Assembly: GCA_040507225.1 (NCBI GenBank)
Contig: JBEVVG010000003.1
Span: forward strand, 286,543 to 350,542
From: Thiodiazotropha sp040507225
GTDB lineage: Bacteria; Pseudomonadota; Gammaproteobacteria; Chromatiales; Chromatiaceae
Length of the DNA: 64,000 nucleotides
Reading direction: 5' to 3'
Shown: piece after piece, positions 9,171 to 18,793 of the stretch
Layout of the letters: each line of letters starts with the position of its first letter
Numbering within the stretch: position 1 is the stretch's first letter
Made by a program: the position numbers and the translations under genes
Notes under the pieces: model-generated
Seen by the model: the letters and a program-made list of their open reading frames with translations, nothing else
What the model was told of the DNA's origin: nothing
Databases searched by the model: none

Positions 9171-9614
9171 ATGAGTTCTCATGGGGGAGTAGTTGAAGAG
9201 CGCAGGACAGCGACCCAGGATTTGATCGACAAACTTCTCCACGAACGCCAGGAGATGCTGGTCCTGTTCTGTGAGGTTGCAGGGTTGGAACCCTATCATC
9301 GCTCATCTTCACTGGATGAACAGCTGCAAACCTTTTGTCAGGTGCTCATTGATTACACGGCGTTCGGACATTTCGAGGTGTTTGGCCGGATCAGTGACGG
9401 AAACGAGCGTCGCAGCGCGGTGCTCAAGGTGGCGGAAAGGATCTACCCTGAATTCGTAAAGGCCAGCGAACTGGCAGTGGCATTCAATGACCGCTACGAC
9501 CTGTCCGACCATCAACTGAAGCTCGATCACCTGTCGGAGGATCTTTCCCGACTTGGTGAGGAGCTGGCCGTGCGTATCGAACTGGAAGACCAGCTGCTCG
9601 CAACCATGATGTAA
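9171..9614 (+). CDS. rsd: Rsd/AlgQ family anti-sigma70 regulator
   Basis: Rsd binds sigma70 region 4 and shifts RNA polymerase toward alternative sigma factors in stationary phase; AlgQ is the Pseudomonas form. The 147-residue all-helical protein has the expected segments RQEMLVLFCEVAGL (about 26-39), LIDYTAFGHFEVF (60-72) and the later AFNDRYD. The length is close to the family's 150-160. It stands alone, divergent from the Met/Pro/Gly-rich gene. No clear terminator follows. Confidence 0.9.
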   Translation: MSSHGGVVEERRTATQDLIDKLLHERQEMLVLFCEVAGLEPYHRSSSLDEQLQTFCQVLIDYTAFGHFEVFGRISDGNERRSAVLKVAERIYPEFVKASELAVAFNDRYDLSDHQLKLDHLSEDLSRLGEELAVRIELEDQLLATMM

Positions 9615-9939
9615 AGTTGAACTCATCGGGGCACGCCGATGGCCGCGGTCCCGATGACATCCCTCCTGATTCAAGACTCCAGGCTTTCCATGAACGGGCA
9701 ATCAGCCTGTTTTGCAGGTCACGGGTCATGAAACTTGCAACGGCACAGACCGTACCCGGTTCACACTTCTGTATCGATGCGAACGAATCTCTTTGCTGAA
9801 TATTTCCTTTTTTATCCAGTTAAACTAGACTCGGACAGTGTAACCTACTGAGTTATATGGAGCTTTTAAATCACCCAAATGGACAGGGACAGGTTGCTTT
9901 CAGCAAGCCACTATTCAACCGTTTGAGGACGAAACACCT
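9615..9939. other. Intergenic region
   Basis: These 325 bases between rsd and the cyclase-domain gene carry no convincing gene. The AT-rich stretch near 9800-9870 is the likely promoter area of the downstream gene, but I cannot pick a single good -35/-10 pair. GAGGA at about 9924-9928 is the ribosome binding site of the next gene. Confidence 0.45.
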
Positions 9940-12348
9940 TTGGGCAATCAACCGGATGTTGGTGAATTTCTTGCGCCGCTGCGCCGGGTGCCGGCGCTGC
10001 AGGTGAGTCTGGACCACTTTCAGATCGGTATCGACAATCGACGTATCGATGTGGCGGTGAGCCAGCAGTTCCGCGCGTCACTGAATTCTCTGGTGGAAAA
10101 GATTCTGCATGAGGATTTGGCGAAACACGGATGGGCGAAAATCGGCCAGTTTTCCACCGGCTCGGATGTCGAAGCCTTCAAGTCGGACTATCGCAGCATC
10201 ATGCAGGGAGCGCTGGAGCAGATCCACGCCAACAATGCGGTCAAGGAGTTGTTGCAACTGGTTCATCTGGTCCTGTTGAAACTGCTGCTCGACGCCCCGG
10301 GTACGGCGATCGCCAAATTGCGCGCGCAACTGCAACAGGATGCGGACTCTCCCGCCGGTCTGAATACCGGACGTTCCATGGAACTGCACGAACGGATCGT
10401 GGGTCTGGCACGGCTCGAACCGGGCATTCGCTACCGCACCCTGCGGAGAATTTTCAAGATCGTACAGCGACTCGAAACCAAGGAATTGCGCAAGTTGCGC
10501 AAATCGGTGGTGGGCAGTTCCTGGGTAGTGCCGCGCCAGATGCTGTTCAATCCGATGTTGCACCTTCCCGACCTGTCCACTGAAGAGTATCTGCTCAATC
10601 ACTATCCGCTGCTCTGCGTGGATCGGGAAGGGGGTGATTTTTTCGATCTGACCAACCGCTTCATCAGTGAAACCTACAGCGAATATCTTCCGGAGTGGCT
10701 GCAACCGCCCACACAAGCGCAACGGGGGCTCGGATCGGATGGAGAACCCCGGGTATTCCAGGTTGCGCAACGGGGTGTGCACAGTGGTTTCTCTGAATTT
10801 CTCGATGGTCAGAGAATGCTTGAACGCTCACTTTCCGAGATGGAGTTCAAACAGATCTACGTGTCCTGGCTGGATGAACCCAGGAATGTCGATTTGCTGT
10901 TTCAGCGTCCGAGTGAAGCCGGCGGAGGTTGGTTTGCGCGGCGCAAAAGTGAGCCGGAGCAAAGCCTTTGGGATAACCCCGAATGTGCCGCGCAACAGCA
11001 GCAGATGCAGTCGGAACTGCTTAAGAAATTCGATCGCAGCGGCCTGATCCAGCGCGCCATCGCCGCCTACCGGACACCACGCCTGTATCGGCAGTTGCGG
11101 GGCCAGATATCCTATCGGGATATCTACCAGTACCTGATTGAGGTGCTGCCAAAACGGATGTTGTCCAAGCGCCTGGCATCCACCGACGACAAGGGCGTCG
11201 CCGCGATCAAGGCGCTGGATGTGGTGCAGGGTTACATCCGGCGGATGCCCGCGACCAAGCAACAGGGCTATGCACTGAGATACCTCAAGGATTTCCTTAC
11301 CTTTCGACGGGATCTCAAGCTTGCGTATACCACTTACCAGATGATGAGTCGCCTGAGTATCCTGCAGGATAGCGAAAGCATTCAACTCTCGAGGGATAAT
11401 GGCAGCCTGTATGAATTCCGTCTGAGCAAGGATACGGATTCGCAACATCAGAAGGTAAAAGCGCATGTGGTGTTGAAAGCGGATGTGCGGGGTTCTACCG
11501 AAATCACCCGCCAACTGGTGGAGAAGCGTCTCAATCCCGCGACCCACTTCAGTATGAATTTCTTCGGTCCGATCACCAAATTGCTGGAAAGATTTGGTGC
11601 GCAAAAGGTGTTTGTGGAAGGGGATGCCCTGATCCTTACTGTGCTGGAGACCGGGGGACTTGCCACAACCGCCATGACCGTGGCCAACGCCTGCGGCCTG
11701 GCGCGCAAGATCCTGCTCGTCATGGAGACGCAAAACAGCCAGAACAAGGCTCACAATCTGCCGAAACTGGAACTCGGCCTGGGTATCGCATTCAGTGACG
11801 ATGCACCGGCCTACCTGTACGACGAACAGCACAAGATCATGATCTCGCCGGCGATCAATGAGGCGGACCGTCTTTCCTCCTGTTCATCGGAGTTGCGCCA
11901 CGATACCGCCTGGCGCAAAAGTCATCGCCACCGGGTGGAGGTTTTTCAGGAGAAGGACAGCCAGGGCCGGAGATTGCTGCGTTTCAATGTCAACGGGATT
12001 GAGTTGGCCCCGCCGGCCTTCCACAAGCTCAAGTCAGAGATGATGTTGCACAAGATCAAGGTGAACAGCCGCTCCAGTGAAGGGGAGGCTTATCACGTGG
12101 GACGATTCGTCGATCGGCAGGGCAGTGCTCACTGGCTGGTGATTCGCGAGGCGCGCATCAAAAACTGGCAGTCTGCTGGTGATGCTGCGGATGCAGTTTC
12201 CAACGAGATGTTTTACGAAGTGGTCACCGATACCGAACTGATTGGTCTGGTGAAGGGTAAACTGCACTCGCGCCGTCAACAGCTCGATGAGGATTCTCAG
12301 CTGGGCGGCGATTCGCGTCCCCTGGAATTGCCGGACATCACAATCTAG
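9940..12348 (+). CDS. Large protein with C-terminal class III nucleotide cyclase domain
   Basis: This protein has 802 residues and starts at TTG 9940, with GAGGA 11 bases upstream. About 500 N-terminal residues match no domain I know. Residues 505-660 look like a class III adenylate/guanylate cyclase core. Metal aspartates are Asp515 (ADVRGST) and Asp562 (EGDALIL), a base-contacting lysine is at 556, and Asn640/Arg644 (NEADR) fit the transition-state pair. The position expected to hold the substrate-selecting Asp/Thr is Ile633, so nucleotide preference or even activity is uncertain. There is no membrane segment. About 140 residues follow the domain. No other signalling gene is adjacent. Confidence 0.8.
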   Translation: MGNQPDVGEFLAPLRRVPALQVSLDHFQIGIDNRRIDVAVSQQFRASLNSLVEKILHEDLAKHGWAKIGQFSTGSDVEAFKSDYRSIMQGALEQIHANNAVKELLQLVHLVLLKLLLDAPGTAIAKLRAQLQQDADSPAGLNTGRSMELHERIVGLARLEPGIRYRTLRRIFKIVQRLETKELRKLRKSVVGSSWVVPRQMLFNPMLHLPDLSTEEYLLNHYPLLCVDREGGDFFDLTNRFISETYSEYLPEWLQPPTQAQRGLGSDGEPRVFQVAQRGVHSGFSEFLDGQRMLERSLSEMEFKQIYVSWLDEPRNVDLLFQRPSEAGGGWFARRKSEPEQSLWDNPECAAQQQQMQSELLKKFDRSGLIQRAIAAYRTPRLYRQLRGQISYRDIYQYLIEVLPKRMLSKRLASTDDKGVAAIKALDVVQGYIRRMPATKQQGYALRYLKDFLTFRRDLKLAYTTYQMMSRLSILQDSESIQLSRDNGSLYEFRLSKDTDSQHQKVKAHVVLKADVRGSTEITRQLVEKRLNPATHFSMNFFGPITKLLERFGAQKVFVEGDALILTVLETGGLATTAMTVANACGLARKILLVMETQNSQNKAHNLPKLELGLGIAFSDDAPAYLYDEQHKIMISPAINEADRLSSCSSELRHDTAWRKSHRHRVEVFQEKDSQGRRLLRFNVNGIELAPPAFHKLKSEMMLHKIKVNSRSSEGEAYHVGRFVDRQGSAHWLVIREARIKNWQSAGDAADAVSNEMFYEVVTDTELIGLVKGKLHSRRQQLDEDSQLGGDSRPLELPDITI

Positions 12349-12415
12349 AACCGGTTAACCGGCCCTGGGTCAGACGATACGTAATCCCGGCTATGTGAAT
12401 CACGATGGTGCGTTG

Positions 12416-14383
12416 TCACGCTCCGGAAGATGTCTGTCGGGAGCCAATGGGCGCCAGCCACTTCGGCGGTATGACCCGGTTCGGATCGCCGAGCCGGTAG
12501 TTGTAAATGACTGTGTAGGCCAATACCCGTTTCAGGTATTCACGGGTCTCGGAGAAGGGTATGGTCTCAATCCACACGTCACTGGCTTGCGGCTGGTCGG
12601 GTAGCCAGCTGATTACCCGGCTGGGACCAGCATTGTATGCCGCCGTCGCCAACACAGGGTTTTCCTGAAGCTCCCGGTATATCTTGTTCAGATACCCGGT
12701 ACCCAGGCGGATGTTGACCTCGGGCCGGAACAGTTCATCCGCATCAATGAGGGCGAATTGAAGTTCCCGGGCGATCTGTTTGGCCGTTCTGGGCATCAAT
12801 TGCATCAGTCCCCTGGCGCCTGCGGAGGAGCGGGCGTCGCTGACGAATGCGCTTTCCTGGCGCAGGATGGCGTAGATCCAGGCGCTGTCGATATCGTGGT
12901 CTTTGGCCTGATCGCTGATGGCCTGACGATGTGCGAGGGGGAAGCGCAGTTCCAGGTCGTTCCATAGACCTAGCCGAGCCAGCGTGATGATGCTCTGGGA
13001 AGGCCAGTTCCAGGTCTGTGCCAGACGGGCTGCGGCGCGTTTTTCGTCGTTGCTGGCGTGCTTCAGTGACAGGTTCCACTCCTGGCGGGCCAGCCTGGGA
13101 CGTTCCAGGTAGTGCAGTTCGCGGGCCCTCTGAAGACCCGGATTCAGGGCGATCCGCGCCACGGCCGAGTCCTCGATCTGTAGCGAGACGTGCTCGAGAT
13201 GGGGTGAGATACCCAGGCGTTTCGCCGCCATGAAGCCATAGTAGCTGCGTTCCCGGGCCAGTTCGGCGAGAATCTCCTCGGCCTGCTCGGTGCGACCGAG
13301 CTGCTCCAGTGCGCGGCCCTGCCAGTAGCGCCACTGACCCTCGGTGCGCTGCTTCTGAGGCAGTGCCTCGACAATTTGCACGACCCAGTGCCAGTCATTC
13401 TGCTGCAGTGCGGCCTGCAGTGCCCGTTCCGAGAGCCGGCTGTCGAGTCTGTGTTCATCCGGTAGCAGACTGTTGAGCTGATGATTGAGCTTTTTACTCG
13501 GTTCCCGGGCCAGGCCACCGGCCAGGGCATACAGCGCCTTTTGCTGCTGCTGGCGGCTGAAGATGGGCAGGCTGCGGAACTGTTCCCAGGCCTTGAATGC
13601 GGCCTCTACATCGCGCCAGGCCAGTTTGCGGATCGCCTGTATCGCCATCTCGTCCCGCATGGGGTGGTCAAGGGTCAACAGTCGATCGATCTGTTGCGGG
13701 TTGCGGTACAGGTTCAGCCAAAGTTCGGCCACCGGCTTTTCCTGATCGTTCAGGAAGCGTCTGAGGTAACGCGCCAGGCGTGCGTTGCGCTGGGACATCG
13801 CCAATTCGAAGCGTTGCCAGACCAGCGCCTGGGTGAGATGTCCCGAGGCGATCCAGCGCTTGAGTACCGGGTCGCACGCCTTGGGCAGGGATTTACCGTT
13901 CAGCCACAGCTTCGGCAGTGCCTGATAGGCTTGTTCGGACTGTCCGGTCTCGAGAAGCGCCCGGGTGTGTCGGCATTGCTGGGTGAGACTGCCGCCCTTG
14001 TGGGAAAACGCCAGGTAGGTCGGCCACATTTCGAGCTCTGCCAGCAACTCGAGCCACTGGTTTCGCAAACGGGATTTCAGCGGCGTGCCGTCGAGCCGCT
14101 GCATCCGGTTACGGATGCTTTCAACCGATTGCTGATCGAGGTTTTCGACTGTTTCCTGGTAATCCAGGTAGACCAGCAACGGGTAGTCGGAGAGTCGACC
14201 GCGCAGTTGCTGATAGGTCGAGAGGTCGTTGTTGACCAGGGCTGTCTCCGCGGCCAGGAAATCCTGCCGTTGCTGCAGCAGTTTTTGCTCCGTCGGCGAA
14301 TCTTCATCCGCCGGGGTGGCGTGGATACCCAGGATTGTAAGCAGGATGAACAGGATGGCGCTTGAAAAGGCTGGCCGGGTCAT
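12416..14383 (-). CDS. slt: Soluble lytic murein transglycosylase (Slt70-like)
   Basis: This periplasmic enzyme cleaves the MurNAc-GlcNAc bond of peptidoglycan to give 1,6-anhydro ends. Residues 1-23 form a signal peptide. About 450 residues of alpha-superhelix (TPR-like repeats) follow, then the goose-lysozyme-like domain. The catalytic glutamate is about Glu510 in RQESAF, followed by SSAGARGLMQLMP and a later AYNAGPSRV. The length of 655 aa matches Slt70 (about 645). It is convergent with the cyclase-domain gene, and a CCGGTTAACCGG palindrome lies between them at 12351-12362. Confidence 0.95.
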   Translation of the reverse strand: MTRPAFSSAILFILLTILGIHATPADEDSPTEQKLLQQRQDFLAAETALVNNDLSTYQQLRGRLSDYPLLVYLDYQETVENLDQQSVESIRNRMQRLDGTPLKSRLRNQWLELLAELEMWPTYLAFSHKGGSLTQQCRHTRALLETGQSEQAYQALPKLWLNGKSLPKACDPVLKRWIASGHLTQALVWQRFELAMSQRNARLARYLRRFLNDQEKPVAELWLNLYRNPQQIDRLLTLDHPMRDEMAIQAIRKLAWRDVEAAFKAWEQFRSLPIFSRQQQQKALYALAGGLAREPSKKLNHQLNSLLPDEHRLDSRLSERALQAALQQNDWHWVVQIVEALPQKQRTEGQWRYWQGRALEQLGRTEQAEEILAELARERSYYGFMAAKRLGISPHLEHVSLQIEDSAVARIALNPGLQRARELHYLERPRLARQEWNLSLKHASNDEKRAAARLAQTWNWPSQSIITLARLGLWNDLELRFPLAHRQAISDQAKDHDIDSAWIYAILRQESAFVSDARSSAGARGLMQLMPRTAKQIARELQFALIDADELFRPEVNIRLGTGYLNKIYRELQENPVLATAAYNAGPSRVISWLPDQPQASDVWIETIPFSETREYLKRVLAYTVIYNYRLGDPNRVIPPKWLAPIGSRQTSSGA

Positions 14384-14529
14384 AGGTCATGTCTCAGGGT
14401 CTGTGATCAGGCCCTAGTTTGGGTAGCGACGGACGTCAAAAAGTATATGTCAAAACAGGCGATAAAACAGGCTGTCTTTCGACAATTCCTGATAAAAAGC
14501 CGAAGGGTTTCAAACGTTCGGAAAAGGCT

Positions 14530-15768
14530 TTATACATTGCCGATCTGATCAGCCACCACTTCTATCCAATGCACCACTGGAACCCCATCTGGCAGGTGAC
14601 CTGCCAGATGGCTCAGGCAGCCGATATTGGCGGTGGCCACCAGTTCCGGTTTGTCCTGCATCAGGGCGGCGGATTTCCGTCGACCCAGTTCATCGGCCAG
14701 TTTAGGATTGAGAATTGAATAGGTGCCGGCAGAACCGCAGCACAGGTGAGGCTCGGAGACCTGGGTAAGGGTATAGCCGAGTCGGGTGAGTATCTGCTCC
14801 ACCACTCCGTTGAGCGCCTGACCGTGTTGCAGGGTGCAGGGAGTGTGGAAGGCGATGCTCGGACGCTTGTCGGTGGTTGTCTGCAGGGGGGTGAGGTCCT
14901 CGTTCGAGAGGATTTCAGCAATGTCCCGGGTTGCGGCGGCCAACTGAGCCGCCTTCTCCGCATAGGCAGGATCGTCTGCCAGCAGTCGGCCGTACTCTTT
15001 GATGGTCTGCCCGCAACCGCTGGCGGTGATCACCAGGGCCTCTGCGCCGTTTTGCAATTCCGGCCACCATACATCGATGTTACGTCTCGCCGCGTCCCGG
15101 GATGCCCGGGTATCATCCAGGTGATGTTCGACCGCGCCGCAGCAACCGGCCTGTTGGGTGCTTAGCAGGGAGATGCCCAGTCGATCGAGAACATGCGCGG
15201 TCGCCCGGTTGATGCCGGGCGCCAGGGCGGGTTGCACACAACCGTCCAGGATCAGCATCGTCCGGCGATGCCGGGAGTGGGCCTCGCGCATCTTGCGCGC
15301 CGATGTCCGTGGCTCCAGCTGACGGGCAAGTTCAGTCGGCAATAACGGACGCAGCAGTCGGCCCATTCCCAGCAGCGCAGCGAACAGGTTTCTCCTTGGC
15401 AGAATCTTACGCAACAGCCAGCGAAGGGTCCGGTCGGACAGGGGGCGGGGATGTTGCGCGCTCAGATGGGCCCTGCCGATTTCCATCAGGCGATGGTATT
15501 CGACACCGGATGGGCAGGTGGTTTCGCAGGCACGGCACAGCAGGCAGGCGTCCAGGTGCTGCCGGACCCGGTCGCTGGGCGCTGATCCCTCCAGCAACTG
15601 CTTGATCTGGTAGATCCGGCCGCGGGGACCATCCAGTTCATTGCCCAGCACCAGATAGGTGGGACAGGTGGCCGTGCAGAATCCGCAGTGTACGCAGTTT
15701 CTCAGTATTGCATCCGCCTCCCGGCCCTCGGAGGATGCTAGAATCTCCTGGGTAATTTGTGTCTGCAT
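14530..15768 (-). CDS. glcF: Glycolate oxidase iron-sulfur subunit
   Basis: GlcF passes electrons from the GlcD/GlcE flavoprotein during glycolate oxidation to glyoxylate. Two 4Fe-4S motifs are at Cys25/28/31/35 and Cys75/78/81/85. Two CCG-type domains follow (GCCGAVEHH and LCCGSAGTYS). I place the start at ATG 15768, with AGGAG 12 bases upstream, giving 412 aa as in the family; the frame is open further upstream, but that part is not GlcF-like. Neither glcD nor glcE is adjacent. It is divergent from the thioesterase gene. Confidence 0.9.
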   Translation of the reverse strand: MQTQITQEILASSEGREADAILRNCVHCGFCTATCPTYLVLGNELDGPRGRIYQIKQLLEGSAPSDRVRQHLDACLLCRACETTCPSGVEYHRLMEIGRAHLSAQHPRPLSDRTLRWLLRKILPRRNLFAALLGMGRLLRPLLPTELARQLEPRTSARKMREAHSRHRRTMLILDGCVQPALAPGINRATAHVLDRLGISLLSTQQAGCCGAVEHHLDDTRASRDAARRNIDVWWPELQNGAEALVITASGCGQTIKEYGRLLADDPAYAEKAAQLAAATRDIAEILSNEDLTPLQTTTDKRPSIAFHTPCTLQHGQALNGVVEQILTRLGYTLTQVSEPHLCCGSAGTYSILNPKLADELGRRKSAALMQDKPELVATANIGCLSHLAGHLPDGVPVVHWIEVVADQIGNV

Positions 15769-15887
15769 AGGGACCAACGGCTCCTGAAATGAGCCGCTAT
15801 TGTGATGAGTTTGTTGTTCAAAACCAAGATATTCCGCAAGAAATCGGCGGGAGTTAGAAATTTGTTCAGTGGTATAAGAGGGGACTG

Positions 15888-16397
15888 ATGGACGAACCTG
15901 ATACCGAAGACCTGCGGGATCTGACCGTTGCGTCACAGCTGGAACGCTACCCCCCGTTTCGCTATCTGGGGGTGAAAGTTCTGGAAATCGGTCACAACTG
16001 GGGGGTCATGCGGATGGCGATGCCCCTGAACAGGGACACGAAAAACCCCGGCGGCAGCATGTTCGGCGGCAGTATCGCCGCATTTGCCGATCCGGTGCCG
16101 GCCCTGGCCTGCGTCTACCGCTATCCCGATTACGATGTGTGGACCCGGGAGTTGAACCTGGATTTCCGCAAACCGGGGTTGACTGATCTGGAACTGCGTT
16201 TTGTCTTTCCGGAACAGACTGCGGCTCTGATCGAACAGGATCTGGCGCAGGCGGGACGCAGCACTCCCTGGTTCGAATACGCGATCTATGACTCACAGGG
16301 TGAAGTCACCACCCGGGTGCGTAACCGGGTTGCGATTCGTCCAAAGTCACCGCGCAGCGGTTCTCCCGCGGAGATACGCGCGCACAACGCTGATTAA
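15888..16397 (+). CDS. Hotdog-fold thioesterase-like protein (DUF4442/PaaI type)
   Basis: The 169-residue protein has the hotdog pattern: MRMAMPLNRDTKNPGGSMFGGSIAAFAD holds the central helix region, followed by long beta strands (WTRELNLDFRKPG). It probably hydrolyses an acyl-CoA, or binds acyl groups without hydrolysis; the substrate is unknown. GAGGGG just before the ATG supports the start. It lies 25 bases before the Sel1 gene, so the two may form an operon, and it is divergent from glcF. Confidence 0.75.
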   Translation: MDEPDTEDLRDLTVASQLERYPPFRYLGVKVLEIGHNWGVMRMAMPLNRDTKNPGGSMFGGSIAAFADPVPALACVYRYPDYDVWTRELNLDFRKPGLTDLELRFVFPEQTAALIEQDLAQAGRSTPWFEYAIYDSQGEVTTRVRNRVAIRPKSPRSGSPAEIRAHNAD

Positions 16398-16422
16398 AGA
16401 TGATAAACGTAGGATTGAGAGC

Positions 16423-16857
16423 ATGAATGATTCCAACGAAGAGATGGATTTTGAATTGAGCAGCGCGATTGCCGCTTTTGAAGGAAAAAATTTTTCACGC
16501 GCCGCGACCCTTTTGTCGCCCCTCGCCGAGAATGGCAACATTGAGGCGCAATACCGAATGGCGATCATGTCCCAGGGCGGTCTGGGAATGGTGGTCAACG
16601 AACTGATGGCCTACAAGTACATGAAATCGGCGGCGGAGGCCGGTCATCCACTGGCTCAGCATGGACTCGGGTTCATGTACCTCGAAGGTGAGTGCGTCGA
16701 GCAGAATTCCGCCAAGGCCGTGGAATGGTTCAAGAAGGCCGCCGAGCAGGGTCTGGTTGGATCTCAGACAACACTGGCGATGCTGTATGAAGAGGGAAGG
16801 GGTGTTGAGAAAGACCCAGAAGAGGCCAAGCGCTGGTACAAGCTGGCAGGCTTCTGA
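16423..16857 (+). CDS. Sel1-repeat protein
   Basis: The 144-residue cytoplasmic protein is made of about three Sel1-like (TPR-type) repeats, seen in AAEAGHPLAQHGLGFMYLEG and in KKAAEQGLVGSQTTLAMLYEEG. Such repeats mediate protein-protein contacts. Met 16423 was chosen because the repeat protein begins there and the upstream frame overlaps the thioesterase gene; a GAGAG precedes it. The partner is unknown. Confidence 0.85.
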   Translation: MNDSNEEMDFELSSAIAAFEGKNFSRAATLLSPLAENGNIEAQYRMAIMSQGGLGMVVNELMAYKYMKSAAEAGHPLAQHGLGFMYLEGECVEQNSAKAVEWFKKAAEQGLVGSQTTLAMLYEEGRGVEKDPEEAKRWYKLAGF

Positions 16858-16872
16858 GTCCCTGTTTGACCG

Positions 16873-16897
16873 ATCCGCCGTGAGTTTCCCGGCGGAT
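16873..16897. terminator. Hairpin between convergent genes
   Basis: A perfect eight-base stem (ATCCGCCG with CGGCGGAT) encloses a nine-base loop, placed between the ends of the Sel1 gene and the minus-strand 612-residue gene. There is no T tract on either strand, so it may be a weak or Rho-assisted terminator. Confidence 0.4.
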
Positions 16898-16954
16898 TCA
16901 CCCTGACTCGCGGGCGGCCTATCGACTATCGACAGTCAAGTCGAGGAACCCGTC

Positions 16955-18793
16955 CTATATCAAGGTCGACCAGAGGCTCTCGAAATCGGAATCTTCGTCC
17001 GGGTCGTTTGTCCGGGTCTTTTCCGGCTTTCGGGTCTTCTCGTCCAGGTGGGCGAATTGAAACTGGGATACTGAACCGGTGGATTCCAGCAAGCGTGTCA
17101 GCTTGATCTCCTGGCTGTTCTCCCCATCGTTGATCAGTAGCCGCTTGCCCAGTGTGAAGGGGTAGGATGGGCAGATCAGACTGGTGGGTTGGCCGGAGGT
17201 GCCGACTTCGGGCAGCAGCAGGCACTTTTCCATTTTCTGAGCCTTGATATCCGCCAGTCGGGCCGTGACCGCCAAGGCGTTGGGGGCGATCATCTGAATC
17301 CCCACCTGCATGGATTCCTCGTCAGCGCTGCGCATCCAGCGCACCATTCCGACACCAAACTTCGATGCCGACATGGCAGACTGCACGCCGATGAGTTCCC
17401 CGACCTGGATCTTGGGAATCTGCTTGCCCCGCCAGTCCAGGCAATATCCGCCCGCGCTTTCATTGATGGTGTTGAACAGGTTCGTCGATTTGTCCACCGT
17501 AGGGTCTTTATCATCCTGCCAGATATCCAGGCCGGCTTCCTCGGAGATCTCACTGTGGTCGATGGAATTGGGTCCGAACTCCTCAAAGTTCCCCCGGCGG
17601 GGGTTATAGGAGGCGATGTCGAGCGGTTGCAGTGAAAAACGGGTCGTCACATGCATATCATTACCGTGGGCGAACTGGGTCTCGATCCAGGTACCCTCGT
17701 CCGGTTCCTTCTCGGTTCGACTGGATGACGGAATATCGCCAAGATTGATCAGTTTGTAGACCGACTTCAGGCCGACCGCGATGCGCAGTTCGAAATTCAG
17801 TTTGGTACGCACGAAAGCACGCTTCTGTGCTTTGGACCAAAGCATGATCATCTGCCGAATGACGCCTTTGTCGAGCTCGTCCAGTCCGAGCAGCGCGGAG
17901 TGTTCCTCCGCTGATTCGCTGAATTGTTCACGCAGTTCCGAAAGCAGCTGGGAAGCATCCAGCACTTGCAGATATTTGGTCTCCGAATCCGTCACCCGCT
18001 GTTCATGACTGGGTGCCAGGTCGGTATCCTGGCGGATGATGATCGAAGCATCCTCGGGTGCCTCATGCAAGGGGAAAAACCCCGCGAACTGGCTCCACGC
18101 GAGCAGTGAATCGAATATTTTCAGATTTTCCTTCTGCCGCATTTTGTACGGGGAGGCCAGGGAAAACAGCAGACATCGACAGTAATTATCGTCAATTGAG
18201 GAGCTGGAGGTGTGGGCCTCCTGATCATCATCCACAGACCGGGAATTGATTTCGTAGCGACGGGCAAGGCGGTGCAGCACGTGCAGTTCCTGCCAGGTAT
18301 GTTTGGGATAGGGATCATAGACCAGCACCGACAGCAGGATCACCCGCGAAAGGTAATTGATACCCCGATGAATCGCCAGGGTGAGCAGATCCAGGTCCGG
18401 GCCTGCGCCCGGATGGTTGGTCAGCAGGTCTACGACCACAGCCTTGTACCCGGTGGCCATGCCGCTGTGCAGCTCCCGGTTGAGGTTGGCGATTTTGTGT
18501 GCCTTCTCACTCAGCGGAAAGCGGGAACCCATGTAGTGTTTGTTCAGATTGGCTGAAACGTAGGCCAGAGGATCCCGAAAGCATTCCAGGCTCTGTAACC
18601 GTTGTCCCGGGGACATGGCCGTACGGTTGAATTCGCGCAGGGATTGGAAAATCTGCCGCGAGGTTTCACCGATGTTCGCCATAGGCAGATCTTTTGCCCA
18701 GGCTGCCACCTGCTTGTCACTGAGGTAGAAAGGTTCGCCATTGGGTGGAACCTGCTCAGGTACTCTTAAACCGATCGGATTGGGTGTCGCCAT
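16955..18793 (-). CDS. Hypothetical protein, 612 aa, possible degenerate PilZ-like region
   Basis: I do not recognise a named family. The long N-terminal part is mostly helical and soluble (QVAAWAKDLPMANIGE near the start, a hydrophobic RVILLSVLVYDPY stretch near residue 150). A Ser/Asp-rich linker lies near 190-200. The C-terminal 200 residues are beta-rich. NxSxxG at Asn444-Gly449 resembles half of the PilZ c-di-GMP motif, but the paired RxxxR is not seen in front of it, so c-di-GMP binding is doubtful. There is no signal peptide. It is a single gene with a long upstream region. Confidence 0.75.
   Translation of the reverse strand: MATPNPIGLRVPEQVPPNGEPFYLSDKQVAAWAKDLPMANIGETSRQIFQSLREFNRTAMSPGQRLQSLECFRDPLAYVSANLNKHYMGSRFPLSEKAHKIANLNRELHSGMATGYKAVVVDLLTNHPGAGPDLDLLTLAIHRGINYLSRVILLSVLVYDPYPKHTWQELHVLHRLARRYEINSRSVDDDQEAHTSSSSIDDNYCRCLLFSLASPYKMRQKENLKIFDSLLAWSQFAGFFPLHEAPEDASIIIRQDTDLAPSHEQRVTDSETKYLQVLDASQLLSELREQFSESAEEHSALLGLDELDKGVIRQMIMLWSKAQKRAFVRTKLNFELRIAVGLKSVYKLINLGDIPSSSRTEKEPDEGTWIETQFAHGNDMHVTTRFSLQPLDIASYNPRRGNFEEFGPNSIDHSEISEEAGLDIWQDDKDPTVDKSTNLFNTINESAGGYCLDWRGKQIPKIQVGELIGVQSAMSASKFGVGMVRWMRSADEESMQVGIQMIAPNALAVTARLADIKAQKMEKCLLLPEVGTSGQPTSLICPSYPFTLGKRLLINDGENSQEIKLTRLLESTGSVSQFQFAHLDEKTRKPEKTRTNDPDEDSDFESLWSTLI

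Noticed and set aside
12351..12362. CCGGTTAACCGG palindrome between convergent genes
   Set aside because: A 12-base palindrome with no T tract in a GC-rich genome is weak evidence for a terminator or operator.
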